From Aquibacillus sediminis (GTDB lineage: Bacteria; Bacillota; Bacilli; Bacillales; Amphibacillaceae), in contig NZ_SZNM01000005.1 of the NCBI RefSeq assembly GCF_005870085.1, positions 62,001-126,000 on the forward strand: a stretch of 64,000 nt of DNA. Direction: 5' to 3'. Position numbers and translations under genes: made by a program. The notes below the pieces were generated by a model. It saw only the letters and a program-made list of their open reading frames with translations. It did not search any database and was not told where the DNA came from. The first letter of the stretch is position 1; every line of letters starts with the position of its first letter. Positions 23,828 through 34,176 of this stretch are shown one piece after another.

Positions 23828-25669
23828 ATGTTTAAAATAAAACCTAGTATTAAACGATTGTTACCAAAAGGGAAGCAATCCAGTCAATCAAACGATGACC
23901 CGTTAACGGATGAAAGTCAATTAACAGGTTTGATTAAACATATATCGCAAGAAAATGAAGAATATAACACATTGACTCAATTACCAAATCGTTATTATTC
24001 AAGAGAAGCGATTAAAAAGTGGATCCATGAACACGAACAAAAGCAGAAAAGTTTTGCTTGCTTTTACATTAATGTAGATGGGTTAAATCAAGTGAATACT
24101 AATTTTGGTTATGAAGTTGGCGATGTTGTTTTAAAAAAGACGGCAGAAAAAATGAAACAGGTGATGAACGAGAAGGGGGTACTCTTTCATATTGGTAGTG
24201 ACGAATTTATTGCCCTTGTTAAACACCTTCCGAATCAAGCTGATTATTACCAATTTGCTCAACAAGTTGTAAAGGCGACGGAATTGCCTATTAAGATTGC
24301 CAGTTACGATGTGTACATTACGCTAAGTGTTGGAATAAGTGTTTTTTCGGTTGATAGTGTGGACCATCATTCTTTAGTGAGTAATGCACATACGGCTTTA
24401 AAATACTCGAAACAAACTGGAAAAGGTAGTTACCAAATCTATGCGCCCAACAAAAATATTGAGTCATTTAAATTATTTCAATTAGAAAATGACATAAGAC
24501 ACGCATTATCGAAACAACAAATTTATATTGAATACCAACCACGAATTAGTCCAATTACAGAACGAGTGCTGGGAGCAGAGGCGCTTATTCGTTGGGATCA
24601 CCCTGAATGGGGAGTAATTTCACCTGCAGAATTTATCCCTGTAGCAGAAGCGAATGTAAAGGTGTTGCAACAGATTGATGATTTTTTATTACGAAGTGTA
24701 TGTGAGCAAATTAATACATGGCAACAGCAAGGAATTTCTCAAACAGTTATCTCCATCAATTTATCTCCGAAACGTTTCATGATGACGGATCTCGTTGATA
24801 AGATTGAGTCGTATATTCGAGAATTCAAGATTTCTCCAGCAATGTTGGAGATTGAAGTTACTGAAGGAGCTTTATTACCAAGTAAAAAAATTGTAGAACA
24901 ACATCTCAAACGTCTACAAGCGATAGGAGTTTGTATTGCGTTGGATGATTATGGTACAGGGTACTCGAATGTTCAATATCTAAAGCAATTTCCAATTGAC
25001 ACAATTAAAATAGATCGTGAATTTACACGACATATAGCAGATAATGAACAAGATGCGATTATAATTAAATCCATTATCGATCTAGCCAAAGGATTAAATA
25101 AACGAGTTGTTGCGGAAGGAATCGAAACAAAAGACCAGCTAGATATGATAAAAAAGTTCAAGTGTGATGAAATACAAGGATACTTATATAGTGAGTCGGT
25201 TGATAGTGAGCAAATGGGTGAATTCTTCCGTAAGCAAATCATCCCACCTAAGCAACCACAAGTCCAACCGCGAAGAGAAAGACGACAGTATTTTCGAGTC
25301 CAGTTACCGTTCTCGTTAAGGACACAAATGACAATTTTATCTTTTAATGATAAACCTGTATCACTAGGATCATCAGAAGTTTTCGTTCAAGATATTGGCT
25401 TGGGTGGTTTAAGATTTTTAACCCATTTACGTTTGAAGTCTCATGAAAATATCGTCTACGGATTTAATACGACCATCATGAACACAAATATTCACTTAAG
25501 TGGAAAGATTGTTTGGCAAGAAGAGAATGGGAAAGAATCCTTTGAATATGGCGTTGAGTTTATGATTGAAGAATCAGATCGTGATGTATTAGCGAAATTA
25601 CTGAATGATATGTCGGTTAAGATAAAACAAAATCCTGCATTTAATGAGGGGGATTTTGTTATCGAGTAG
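23828..25669 (+). CDS. GGDEF-EAL-PilZ protein, probable c-di-GMP phosphodiesterase
   Basis: 613 residues. Residues about 50-205 are a GGDEF domain whose signature reads GSDEF, so cyclase activity is doubtful. Residues about 215-465 are an EAL domain with the key residues in place: EALIRWDHPEWG, NLSPKRF, EVTEGALL, DDYGTGYSN and EGIETKDQL. Residues about 480-605 are a PilZ domain with RRERRQYFRVQLP and DIGLGGLRF as the c-di-GMP contacts. The protein thus can bind and break down c-di-GMP. No membrane segment. The c-di-GMP riboswitch in its leader makes a feedback loop. The ribosome binding site (GGGAAAGG) sits very close to the ATG. Confidence 0.92.
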   Translation: MFKIKPSIKRLLPKGKQSSQSNDDPLTDESQLTGLIKHISQENEEYNTLTQLPNRYYSREAIKKWIHEHEQKQKSFACFYINVDGLNQVNTNFGYEVGDVVLKKTAEKMKQVMNEKGVLFHIGSDEFIALVKHLPNQADYYQFAQQVVKATELPIKIASYDVYITLSVGISVFSVDSVDHHSLVSNAHTALKYSKQTGKGSYQIYAPNKNIESFKLFQLENDIRHALSKQQIYIEYQPRISPITERVLGAEALIRWDHPEWGVISPAEFIPVAEANVKVLQQIDDFLLRSVCEQINTWQQQGISQTVISINLSPKRFMMTDLVDKIESYIREFKISPAMLEIEVTEGALLPSKKIVEQHLKRLQAIGVCIALDDYGTGYSNVQYLKQFPIDTIKIDREFTRHIADNEQDAIIIKSIIDLAKGLNKRVVAEGIETKDQLDMIKKFKCDEIQGYLYSESVDSEQMGEFFRKQIIPPKQPQVQPRRERRQYFRVQLPFSLRTQMTILSFNDKPVSLGSSEVFVQDIGLGGLRFLTHLRLKSHENIVYGFNTTIMNTNIHLSGKIVWQEENGKESFEYGVEFMIEESDRDVLAKLLNDMSVKIKQNPAFNEGDFVIE

Positions 25670-25881
25670 ACTGGCTTATAATTGTGGATTTATTAGCATC
25701 GTATAGGTTAGGGTATCGCAGATTATATATGACATATATCACGTTTTGTTTGGTTGGACAGTGATAGAATAAAGGTATAACCTAGAGAGAGAGGGAATAG
25801 TAGCAATCCATACATGATGATAAATAAATAAGTATGGAACCATAACTATTTGAAGAAAATAGATATAGAAGAGGTGTTAGG

Positions 25882-26175
25882 ATGAGTTTTTCAGTTACAA
25901 AAGAAGCAGCACAATGGTACAAAGATGAAATGGGTTTAGAGGCAGGAGACCATGTTCGTTTCTTTGTGAAATTATATGGAGGGATTAAAACCGCACATCC
26001 GTCATATTTTTTAGGTGTTGAAGTAGCGCAGGAAGGCGAAATTGCAATTAAAGAAGAAGTGGAAGGAATTACTTTTTATTTCAATAAAGAAGATGCTTGG
26101 TTATTGGATGATTATGATTTAAAGATTGAAATGGGCCAAGAAGAAACAGTTTTTCAATTTAGTGAAAAACAATAG
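25882..26175 (+). CDS. yneR: HesB/IscA-like protein YneR
   Basis: A 97-residue protein of the HesB-like fold (FSVTKEAAQWYKDEMGL, VRFFVKLYGGIKTAHPSYFLGVEV, ITFYFNKEDAWLLDDYDLKIE). It lacks the three conserved cysteines of true A-type Fe-S carriers, as does B. subtilis YneR (95 aa). Its function is unknown. AGAGGTG precedes the ATG and a terminator follows, so it is a single-gene unit. Upstream AT-rich DNA has a weak TGACATATATCACG dyad that I do not count as a site. Confidence 0.85.
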   Translation: MSFSVTKEAAQWYKDEMGLEAGDHVRFFVKLYGGIKTAHPSYFLGVEVAQEGEIAIKEEVEGITFYFNKEDAWLLDDYDLKIEMGQEETVFQFSEKQ

Positions 26176-26185
26176 AGGTACCTAA

Positions 26186-26216
26186 GATCACAGCTATGAA
26201 GGTTGTGGTCTTTTTT
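26186..26216 (+). terminator. Terminator after yneR
   Basis: GATCACA-loop-TGTGGTC followed by six T. Confidence 0.75.
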
Positions 26217-26340
26217 ATTGTCTATTAAACGAAAGGATTAATTACAACTGTTTTTTTATGATGGTTGAAGCATGTTTCATAGCCTTTTGACAAATACTAC
26301 AATGTACGATTGAGATTGTAGTAAAGGAGTTGAATCGGTA

Positions 26341-28518
26341 ATGGAGCATTTTCAGAGATATGATATAAAAAAAGTGAACCACTATACAAATGAGTATATG
26401 ATGATTATTTATCTTGATGATCAATTAACAGAGTTTGCATCAGAGTTAGATCAGTCACCAACAACAAAGAAAAATATGATGACAAATGTACGCCAAATTT
26501 TAAATAATCGTTATCCCAATTTAAAAATTACAATGGTAAAAGTGGTAATTGGCGGGATGGCGATGATGTCTATCCCAATTGGTGGGACGATAGCGGAAGC
26601 GGCAGAAACGACATCAGAATCATCACCACAGCAAGTCGTGCAAGCTGATTCCATCTATTATCAAGTAAAACCAGCTGATACTTTATGGAGTCTTGCTCGA
26701 ACGTTTAATACAACAGTGGATCAGATCAAGCAGGCGAATAACCTTAATTCTGATACAGTGCGCCTTAATCAACAACTCATTATTCCTCAAGCATTTCATA
26801 CCGTGCAATCAGGGGATTATCTCACCGTTCTTGCTAAGAAGTATAATACATCGGTAGACGCAATCAAAGAAGCTAATCGTTTAACAAGTGATTTTACAAA
26901 AATTGGGCAAACGTTAGTAATTCCTGTGAGTATCAATCAAGCAACACCACAAACTTCACAGACAACAGAAAAACCTTCTGATCAACAAGGGTCGGCCAGT
27001 TACACGGTAGTATCAGGGGATAACTTATCAACGATAGCTAAACGCTTCGGTACAACGGTGGATGCAATCAAAAGCGCCAACAATTTAACGTCAGACTTTT
27101 TGCGAGTAGGTCAAGACCTAACCATACCAACAGCCGAAATAACAGACAACACTCCAGTGCAACAAACAACGGAAAGTTATACAGTTGTGTCAGGAGATAA
27201 TCTAACGACAATAGCAAAACGCTTCGGCACAACTGTAGATGCAATCAAAAGCGCCAATAATTTGACATCAGATTTTTTACGTTTAGGTCAAGAGTTAACG
27301 ATCCCAACTGCTAAGACAACAGATGCAACAACAGAGACAGCACCAACACAACAAACAACGGAAAGTTATACAGTCGTGTCAGGAGATAACTTAACGACAA
27401 TAGCGAAACGATTTGGCACAACTGTAGATGCAATCAAAAGCGCCAATAATTTGACATCAGATTTTTTACGTTTAGGTCAAGAGTTAACGATCCCAACTGC
27501 TAAGACAACAGATGCAACAACAGAGACAGCACCAACACAACAAACAACGGAAAGTTATACAGTTGTGTCAGGAGATAACTTAACGACATTAGCGAAACGA
27601 TTTGGTACAACCGTAGATGCAATCAAAAGCGCCAACAATTTAACATCAGATTTTTTACGTATTGGACAAACGTTGAATATTCCAAGTCAAAACGCACCAT
27701 CACATCCCGTTCAACAAACAACACCAGAACAAATTGAACAGGAAAGAGTAACTTTTACCTATTCAGTGCGGTCGGGAGATAATTTGTCCGCTCTTGCTAA
27801 TCGCTTTGACGTAAGCGTGGATGCCATACGTACGGCTAATCAATTAAAAAGCGATATGCTTCAAGTCGGCCAAGCCTTAACAATACCGAATGGAATCAAT
27901 GCTCCAGTTCAAGCAGGTACAAATACTGTTACGTATACAACTCACACAGTAAAAGCGGGGGATACAATTTGGGATATAAGTGTTCGGTATGGTATTCCAC
28001 AACAAGAGTTATTACGAACTAATAATCTAACTGCTAGTAGTATGCTTTCCATTGGTCAAAAGCTAACGATCCCTGTGCATCAAATTGGAGTGAAACAGGT
28101 TGTAAGTGAGAAACATGGGGAATATTTAGATTGGTGGACAGAAGCACAATATGTGTTTACAATTGGAAAAACAGCAAAGGTTACAGATTTTGTAACGGGA
28201 AAAAGTTTTTATATCAAACGAACGATTGGGGCCAATCATGCTGACTCAGAAACAGTATCTATAAATGACACCAATATTGCCAAGTCGATATGGGGAGGTT
28301 ATTCATGGACACCGCGCGCTGTCATCTTAGAAGTAGATGGTAGGAAAATCGCTGCTAGTATGAGTTTTATGCCACATGAACGTGAGTATATATCAGGAAA
28401 TGGCATTACTGGGCATTTTGATGTCTATTTTGGAGATAGCACCCGACATAAGGATGGTAAAGCAGATGCCTCCCATCAAGCCCAGGTGGAAAAAGCAGCA
28501 GGAATTGGGGCTGTGTAA
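26341..28518 (+). CDS. Cell-wall protein with eight LysM domains
   Basis: 725 residues. An unusual N-terminus of about 60 polar residues precedes the hydrophobic stretch VVIGGMAMMSIPIGGTIAEAA, which looks like a late signal peptide with an AEA cleavage site. Eight LysM repeats follow (each about 44 residues, from YYQVKPADTLWSLA to KAGDTIWDISVRYG), linked by Thr/Gln-rich spacers. Two middle linker-LysM units are nearly identical (189 bp each). The last 140 residues (YLDWWTEAQYVFTIGKTAKV ... HFDVYFGDSTRHKDGK) form a conserved Bacillaceae domain of unknown function, with possible His/Asp metal ligands. Expected to bind peptidoglycan. Confidence 0.85.
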   Translation: MEHFQRYDIKKVNHYTNEYMMIIYLDDQLTEFASELDQSPTTKKNMMTNVRQILNNRYPNLKITMVKVVIGGMAMMSIPIGGTIAEAAETTSESSPQQVVQADSIYYQVKPADTLWSLARTFNTTVDQIKQANNLNSDTVRLNQQLIIPQAFHTVQSGDYLTVLAKKYNTSVDAIKEANRLTSDFTKIGQTLVIPVSINQATPQTSQTTEKPSDQQGSASYTVVSGDNLSTIAKRFGTTVDAIKSANNLTSDFLRVGQDLTIPTAEITDNTPVQQTTESYTVVSGDNLTTIAKRFGTTVDAIKSANNLTSDFLRLGQELTIPTAKTTDATTETAPTQQTTESYTVVSGDNLTTIAKRFGTTVDAIKSANNLTSDFLRLGQELTIPTAKTTDATTETAPTQQTTESYTVVSGDNLTTLAKRFGTTVDAIKSANNLTSDFLRIGQTLNIPSQNAPSHPVQQTTPEQIEQERVTFTYSVRSGDNLSALANRFDVSVDAIRTANQLKSDMLQVGQALTIPNGINAPVQAGTNTVTYTTHTVKAGDTIWDISVRYGIPQQELLRTNNLTASSMLSIGQKLTIPVHQIGVKQVVSEKHGEYLDWWTEAQYVFTIGKTAKVTDFVTGKSFYIKRTIGANHADSETVSINDTNIAKSIWGGYSWTPRAVILEVDGRKIAASMSFMPHEREYISGNGITGHFDVYFGDSTRHKDGKADASHQAQVEKAAGIGAV
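27175..27690 (+). repeat. Tandem 189-bp coding repeats in the LysM gene
   Basis: Units begin at 27175, 27364 and 27553 (189-bp period; the third diverges after its LysM part). They encode a LysM domain plus a TAKTTDATTETAPTQQTTE-type linker. Near identity at DNA level points to recent duplication, so copy number may vary between strains. Confidence 0.85.
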
Positions 28519-28521
28519 AAA

Positions 28522-28550
28522 AATATCGCTCCATCATCAGGAGCGATATT
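28522..28550 (+). terminator. Hairpin after the LysM gene
   Basis: AATATCGCTCC-loop-GGAGCGATATT; there is no strong T run. Confidence 0.6.
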
Positions 28551-28552
28551 GT

Positions 28553-29464
28553 CAACATTATAGGGGACCCAACCATTCCATATCCTAATGGGATTTATTC
28601 GTCTACCTGAAACGGTAATCGATCTTAATTCATCCCATTACGGGGTCAATCACTTCTGATTTCAACAAATCATAGTTACAGTCATCGTCGACTGTCTAGT
28701 TGAAGTGTGCCCTCTCAGGATAAGTCAGTTCCGTGAAAATGGATACTGATTTCCTGATTAAACTATTTATTTTTTAGACTCAAAATTCATAATGATCGGC
28801 TTGAAAGTAGGAGCGTGTTAATTTAATTAACATTCTAATGTTTAAAGGTGATCAACTGTCCATCAAACGGTTAAGGTTGGACTAAAGACTCACATTTCTG
28901 CTAAATTATTGATTGATTTCCTCGATGGTCTTTGATCTGGTTTTCTTCTAGCTTTCCCAATAAGCTAAAGTTATCAAGATCGTTACAAACCTAGTAAATC
29001 GAGCACAATATTCAACTAACTGAGTGATCTTTAGGTTCCTTAAGGGTTATGATGTTTTTTTAACCACTTTGACCACAATAGAACATTAGGTCCGACGCTT
29101 TCTTTCAAGTTTTCTCGAAGAAGCTAGTGTAGGATGTTACAACCAATTTTTTTGCTTCATGATAGCCGACTTTATTTTTCCTAGTTTTCTTTCAAACCGT
29201 ATTGAAACGGAACTAACTAGGATGGTTGAGTCTCCTATAATGTTCACTTAGTAAGAAAGATGTTTTGTTTTTTGTTATCTTATCTTTGTTACAACTAAAG
29301 TATAACATGGAAAGACAGTGATGTCTGTGACAAAAATGTTAACGTTTACATTTTTGTGATTTTTATTTCGTATTGATAGGGGAAGGGTTTGTGTTATATT
29401 AGCTATATTATACGACATAACTGCACATGACTTTCGCTGATTCTTAATCAAGTTAGTGCTAAAA
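28553..29464. other. Long stretch without an intact gene; possible decayed transposase
   Basis: No open frame with a ribosome binding site is seen. The minus strand gives broken pieces that loosely recall a DDE transposase, but with many stops and no signature I can defend. I list it as a gene graveyard of unknown origin. Confidence 0.3.
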
Positions 29465-29468
29465 CGGC

Positions 29469-29699
29469 GCTGCGGAAATACACTCCGCTTTCCAGTGGGG
29501 GGCTGGTGAGCCTCCTTGAAAATAAAGACCAATTTTCTGCGTGCGATGTAACGCTGCCGTAGCCTTCCTTGTCCTCGTTCGTACCTCACTGCGGGGTCTC
29601 ACCGATGGTTTTTAAGGATTACAGGCTAAAACCGTCCTTGTCGGACAACGCCTGTATAACCCTTGCCGGGCCTCGGGAGTCTCCGTGTATTTCCTCCGC
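29469..29699 (-). repeat. Composite palindromic repeat C
   Basis: The ends GCTGCGGAAATACAC and GTGTATTTCCTCCGC are those of repeat B (14033), in reverse order. The inner 58-bp module (29516-29573: ATAAAGACCAATTTTCTGCG ... CCTTGTCC) follows CCTCCTTGA. Another hairpin segment (GATTACAGGCTAAAACCG ... ACAACGCCTGTATAACCC) fills the rest. Confidence 0.65.
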
Positions 29700-29864
29700 T
29701 TTTTTCAGTACTCTGAAGTTTTATAGTGCTTTGCTTAATAAAATCATATGTTATTTCTTTTTATGTTTGATAGCATGTTGTAATATAACCTTGCACCAAA
29801 TTCTTTATTTTTGGATCTATAAAGTATTACATCTATCACTAATCAGAAAACTTATACCAGCGAA

Positions 29865-29978
29865 GGCAGAATACGTAGACTCCTATGGGAACAGCACGAG
29901 TCGAAGATCCACTTGGTAAAGTGGTTTTCTTTACCAAGTTAGCTGAGGCCGTGCCCATGGAAAGCGGAGTATTCTGCC
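29865..29978 (-). repeat. Palindromic repeat D (uninterrupted outer element)
   Basis: Perfect 10-bp terminal inverted repeat GGCAGAATAC / GTATTCTGCC. The inside contains CTATGGGAACAGC ... GAGGCCGTGCCCATGG, the inverse of repeat A, and an internal hairpin (ACTTGGTAAAG/CTTTACCAAGT). It lacks the inner module, and so shows the empty state of A. Confidence 0.7.
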
Positions 29979-30064
29979 GTAGCGATGGTATACTACTTAT
30001 TTCAATTAGGATAGTACAAGCAAAATTACAGAGGTTATGTCGCTTAATACAGCTAATACGCAGT

Positions 30065-30099
30065 AAAAAAGCACTCCAGATGTTAACTGGAGTGCTTTT
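30065..30099 (-). terminator. Terminator of the chemoreceptor gene
   Basis: AAAAGCACTCCAG-loop-CTGGAGTGCTTTT, with a run of six T on the minus strand. Confidence 0.85.
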
Positions 30100-30103
30100 C
30101 CAT

Positions 30104-32218
30104 TTAAATAGTAAACTTGTCCATTTCTTTCTGTAATTCTTCTGATAGTTGTTTTAATTGATCGGAAGTGGTAACGAGTACTTCGCTTCCTTTTAATTGC
30201 TCTTCAGTTGATGCAGAAACTTCTTCACTAATCGCAGAGGATTGTTGAGCTGCAGCACTAACTTGTTGCACAGTGGTAGATAAAAGTTCCTGAGATTGCT
30301 GTAATTGCTGAATTGAATGAGATACAAGATCTATTTTATTTGAGAACTCACTCATACTTGTACCAACATGATTTAATAGGCCATCTGTTTCTTGAGCTTT
30401 TTCTACTTGCGCTTTGAAAATTGGGTTTGCTTCTTGTAGTACTTGTAATGTTTGATTGACCTCGTTCGTAATTTCGGAAGTGATGCTTCCAACGGTGTCA
30501 ATCGATTCCTGTGACCTAGCTGACAACTTACGAATTTCATCGGCGACAACGGCAAATCCTTGACCTGCTTCACCTGCACGCGCTGCTTCAATAGCTGCAT
30601 TTAAGGAGAGTAGGTTCGTTTGTTGAGCAACCTCTGTCAATATTGTCATCACATTATTGATTTGGTTCGTGCTTGTTTTCAATGTTTCTGTTTTATTCAT
30701 GAGTGCAGAGATCATTTCTTCCCCATGTTTTGTTTGATCCATAAGTTCATTCATTTTTTCAACACCAGTATGGCTATTTTCCATAACTTGTTTGGCATGA
30801 CTCTCCATTTCCGAATTATTAGCCAACACTTTATGAACTTCATCATCAATTTTAGTTGCTAAACTGCTACCATTTTCTGCTTCTTCCGTTAAGTTAGCTG
30901 CTCCACTGGCTATTTCCTCGGAAGCCGATGCTACTTCTTTTGCTGCATTTGATTGCATTTGTGAAACCTCTGCCAAGTTATTGGCTACTTCTAACACGTT
31001 TGTTGTGGAGTCTTTGGTTTTATTCATCATGGTAGAAATGTTGTCCAACATTTGATTAAAACTTTTCGCTAGTGTTCCTATTTCATCTTTACGTTCATTT
31101 AACTCCGATCGAACGGTTAAATCGCCATCTTTCGCTACGTACATTAATTCGGATATTTGTTGGAGTGGAACGCCAACTATTTTGACAATTCGATTGGCGA
31201 TAAAGAATGAAAGAATTAAAGATAGAATAATGATTGCTACAATAATATATAAAATCTGTTGTGTATCTTTTGTTAATTCTTTTGCATCGACTGCACCAAC
31301 TAAGTACCAATCTGTTACGTCAGATTGATGTTGAAAAATATATTGTTGATTCGTTTCGAATACATTTTCTTTTAAATCGATGTCGATTGGATAACCATTC
31401 TCCGTATTTACTTCTTCTTTATCAAATGAGAAAACGATTCTATTATTAGAATCAACCATTTTAACCGTGTTATCTCCGAATGTTACGTCCTCAAGCATTT
31501 CTTCAAACGCCTCACCTTTGAGTTCGATTACCATATAGTAAGGGGTGTCATCGATCGTAATTGCTTGCGCAAAACTTACACTAGGGTGATCACGATTTTC
31601 AAGTAATGATGTTTTCTTACCACCAATCCAGAATTGAGATTGATCAGAATTATTTGCTTCGGTATACCAAGATTGATCAACAATCTTTTTAGTATTGGAA
31701 AAATCAACAGTTGAAAAGACATCGTTGTTCGTAGTGTTAATCATATGTAAATCAAGGTCATCATCAACAAGTGCAATTTCAGATAAATAACCTTCAATTT
31801 GTTGTTGTAGTTGTAGATATTCGTAACTATCTGTGTCTGTAGAACTACTATAATCTGATACAGCGTTTACAAAACTTTGATTCATTAACATTTCTCGTGT
31901 TCGATCTATGTAACGGTTAAAGATAAAATCTATCTTGTCTCCTGCCTGGACAATGGTTTGTTCGGATGCGTTGGTTACTTTTGATTTAATAATATTATTT
32001 GAAATGAAATAGGACGAGACCCCAACCGCCAACACACAAACTAAAACGCTTACTAAAAAACTGAAAAGAATTTTTGTGCTGATCGATTGTTTTCTATTAA
32101 CCGTGTGTTTGTTGGCTGGTTGTTTTTTGGTAAGCAATGATGTTAACGATTTGTTCGTGTTTGTTTTATTTTTTATTTTTTTGTTTCTAACCCTTTTTTT
32201 ACGAAAAGAAAAATTCAA
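30104..32218 (-). CDS. Methyl-accepting chemotaxis protein
   Basis: 704 residues. A basic N-terminus of about 45 residues, then a membrane helix ([20 protein letters not shown]), an extracellular Cache-like sensor of about 250 residues ([16 protein letters not shown] ... [17 protein letters not shown]), a second helix ([19 protein letters not shown]), HAMP, and the signalling domain with the hairpin tip [18 protein letters not shown] and [13 protein letters not shown]. The sensor type binds amino acids or organic acids in other species; the ligand here is unknown. The signalling domain has the long Bacillus-type pattern with Gln/Glu methylation sites. It is monocistronic and convergent with nothing nearby. 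Confidence 0.93.
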   Translation of the reverse strand: MNFSFRKKRVRNKKIKNKTNTNKSLTSLLTKKQPANKHTVNRKQSISTKILFSFLVSVLVCVLAVGVSSYFISNNIIKSKVTNASEQTIVQAGDKIDFIFNRYIDRTREMLMNQSFVNAVSDYSSSTDTDSYEYLQLQQQIEGYLSEIALVDDDLDLHMINTTNNDVFSTVDFSNTKKIVDQSWYTEANNSDQSQFWIGGKKTSLLENRDHPSVSFAQAITIDDTPYYMVIELKGEAFEEMLEDVTFGDNTVKMVDSNNRIVFSFDKEEVNTENGYPIDIDLKENVFETNQQYIFQHQSDVTDWYLVGAVDAKELTKDTQQILYIIVAIIILSLILSFFIANRIVKIVGVPLQQISELMYVAKDGDLTVRSELNERKDEIGTLAKSFNQMLDNISTMMNKTKDSTTNVLEVANNLAEVSQMQSNAAKEVASASEEIASGAANLTEEAENGSSLATKIDDEVHKVLANNSEMESHAKQVMENSHTGVEKMNELMDQTKHGEEMISALMNKTETLKTSTNQINNVMTILTEVAQQTNLLSLNAAIEAARAGEAGQGFAVVADEIRKLSARSQESIDTVGSITSEITNEVNQTLQVLQEANPIFKAQVEKAQETDGLLNHVGTSMSEFSNKIDLVSHSIQQLQQSQELLSTTVQQVSAAAQQSSAISEEVSASTEEQLKGSEVLVTTSDQLKQLSEELQKEMDKFTI

Positions 32219-32281
32219 ACAGATAACCTCCTAAACTAGTTACTAAATCCATTCCTGTACCATGTTAAATTGAATTAAATT

Positions 32282-32295
32282 AGAAAGCGCTTTAT
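32282..32295 (-). promoter_or_regulatory. Possible cre (CcpA) site upstream of the chemoreceptor
   Basis: AGAAAGCGCTTTAT is a near-symmetrical match to the catabolite-response element, about 65 bp before the start codon. Single weak match. Confidence 0.3.
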
Positions 32296-32566
32296 TTTAA
32301 TGAAATTATATCACAACACATGCCTAAAAACGACAAAAACTGGCAAAATGTTTTTTAGTGGTAATAATTTATCGTGGTGCAACCGTTCGTAAGCATTCTT
32401 CTACAATCTAAAAGGTGAACTAAAGGAAATGGTAGAGGAGGACTTTTGGAATTATGGTACGATCAATCACTGGGGGATAAAAAGGTTTAGGGTTTTCCTT
32501 ATATAAAAACTTCATTTTTAGAGATAGAGGCGCATTAGATCGTTTTGCAAATTATGAATAACGAAT

Positions 32567-32612
32567 AAAAAAAACGCTCGAAGCTTAACGAAATCAGCTC
32601 CGAGCGTTTTTT
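32567..32612 (-). terminator. Terminator of the ABC-F gene
   Basis: AAAACGCTCG-loop-CGAGCGTTTT with T runs on both sides, so it can work in either direction. Confidence 0.85.
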
Positions 32613-32619
32613 CTATTCA

Positions 32620-34176
32620 TTAAAATACCTTTGTCGTCCAATCCTCACAATTCCACACATCTGTGACTACATCTTGATAGAAGTCTGGTTCGTGTGAAAT
32701 GAGTAGTACGCTCCCTTTATACTCTTTTAGAGCGCGTTTTAATTCTTCTTTTGCGTCACGATCAAGGTGGTTTGTTGGTTCATCCAACACAAGCAAATTG
32801 GTTTCTTTATTCATTAATTTACAAAGGCGAACTTTAGCTTTTTCCCCACCGCTTAACACTTGTACTTTACTTTCAATGTGCTTTCTGGTGAGACCACATT
32901 TAGCTAGGGAAGCTCGAACTTCTTGTTGGGTCATATGTGGAAATTCATCCCAAATCTCATCGATACAAGTGTTTTGGCTTTCACCTTTGATTTCTTGTTC
33001 GAAATAGCCAATATGCAAATGGTCTCCTAATTCTACTGAACCGTCAACAGCAGGAATTTCACCTAAAATACTACGTAATAAGGTTGTTTTTCCAATTCCG
33101 TTTGCACCAGATAGTGCAAGTTTTTGCCCACGTTCCATAGCCAAATTTAGTGGCCTGGATAGCGGTTCACCGTAACCAATAACTAATTCGTTTGTTTCAA
33201 ATAAATACTTACCTGGAGTACGTGCTTGTTTAAAGTCAAAGGTTGGCTTAGGTTTTTCCGCATCTAACTCAATAACATCCATTTTATCCAATTTTTTCTG
33301 ACGAGACATTGCCATTTTACTTGTGGCAGCATTTGCCTTATTTCTAGCAACAAAATCTTTCAAATTGGCAATTTCTTTTTGTTGTTTCTTGTAGGCTGCT
33401 TCTAGTTGTTGTTTCTTCATTTCATAGACACGTTGGAATTCATCATAATCACCTGGATAGCGTGTTAATGCTTGATTTTCCATATGATAAATCAAGTTTA
33501 CTACACTATTTAAAAATGGAATGTCATGAGAAACGAGAATAAAGGAATGGTCATAGGCCAACAAGTAGTTTCGTAACCATTCAATATGCTCGACATCAAG
33601 ATAGTTGGTTGGCTCATCAAGAAGTAGAATGTCAGGCTTTTCTAGTAACAACTTCGCTAAAAGTACTTTGGTTCGTTGCCCACCACTTAAGTCGTGGACA
33701 TCGCGCTCTAAGCCATATTCATCTAATCCAAGTCCGTTGGCAATTTCTTCGACTTTCGCATCAATCGTATAAAAGTCATTATTAGTTAATGCATCCTGAA
33801 TTTGGCCTGTTTCTTCTAACAATTTTTCCAATTCTTCAGGATCTACTTCTCCCATCTTAGCAAAAAGTTCGTTCATTTCTGCTTCCATATCATATAAATA
33901 TTGAAAAGCGGTACGCAAGACGTCACGAATGGTCATCCCTTGTTTCAGTTCTGTATGCTGGTCTAAATAACCAACTCGAGTACGTTTGGCCCATTCGGTT
34001 TTTCCTGCGTCAGGCACTAATTTTCCTGTAATAATATTCATGAAGGTTGACTTACCTTCACCATTGGCGCCAATAAGTCCAATGTGTTCCCCTTGTAATA
34101 ATCGGAACGAAACATCATCAAAAATTGCACGATCACCAAATCCGTGACTTAAATTGCTAACTGTTAGTAAACTCAT
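32620..34176 (-). CDS. yfmM: ABC-F family ATPase YfmM
   Basis: 518 residues, the exact length of B. subtilis YfmM, and alignable by eye from MSLLTVSNLSHGFGDRAIF to the end CEDWTTKVF. Two ATPase domains: Walker A GANGEGKST and GANGIGKTT, signatures DLSGGQRTKV and VLSGGEKAKV, and Walker B ILLLDEPTNYLD and LVLDEPTNHLD. There are no membrane segments. Between the domains lies the ABC-F linker (KKQQLEAAYKKQQKEI ... SRQKKLDK), which reaches the ribosomal peptidyl-transferase region. It probably helps translation or gives low-level antibiotic protection; specificity cannot be told from sequence. Confidence 0.94.
   Translation of the reverse strand: MSLLTVSNLSHGFGDRAIFDDVSFRLLQGEHIGLIGANGEGKSTFMNIITGKLVPDAGKTEWAKRTRVGYLDQHTELKQGMTIRDVLRTAFQYLYDMEAEMNELFAKMGEVDPEELEKLLEETGQIQDALTNNDFYTIDAKVEEIANGLGLDEYGLERDVHDLSGGQRTKVLLAKLLLEKPDILLLDEPTNYLDVEHIEWLRNYLLAYDHSFILVSHDIPFLNSVVNLIYHMENQALTRYPGDYDEFQRVYEMKKQQLEAAYKKQQKEIANLKDFVARNKANAATSKMAMSRQKKLDKMDVIELDAEKPKPTFDFKQARTPGKYLFETNELVIGYGEPLSRPLNLAMERGQKLALSGANGIGKTTLLRSILGEIPAVDGSVELGDHLHIGYFEQEIKGESQNTCIDEIWDEFPHMTQQEVRASLAKCGLTRKHIESKVQVLSGGEKAKVRLCKLMNKETNLLVLDEPTNHLDRDAKEELKRALKEYKGSVLLISHEPDFYQDVVTDVWNCEDWTTKVF

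Noticed and set aside
25725-25745. Second Crp/Fnr box before yneR (TGACATATATCACG)
   Set aside because: Only half of the palindrome fits; AT-rich chance is more likely.
29569-29919. 116-codon ORF
   Set aside because: It runs through repeat C and its flank; the first part reads repeat sequence and no homology is apparent.
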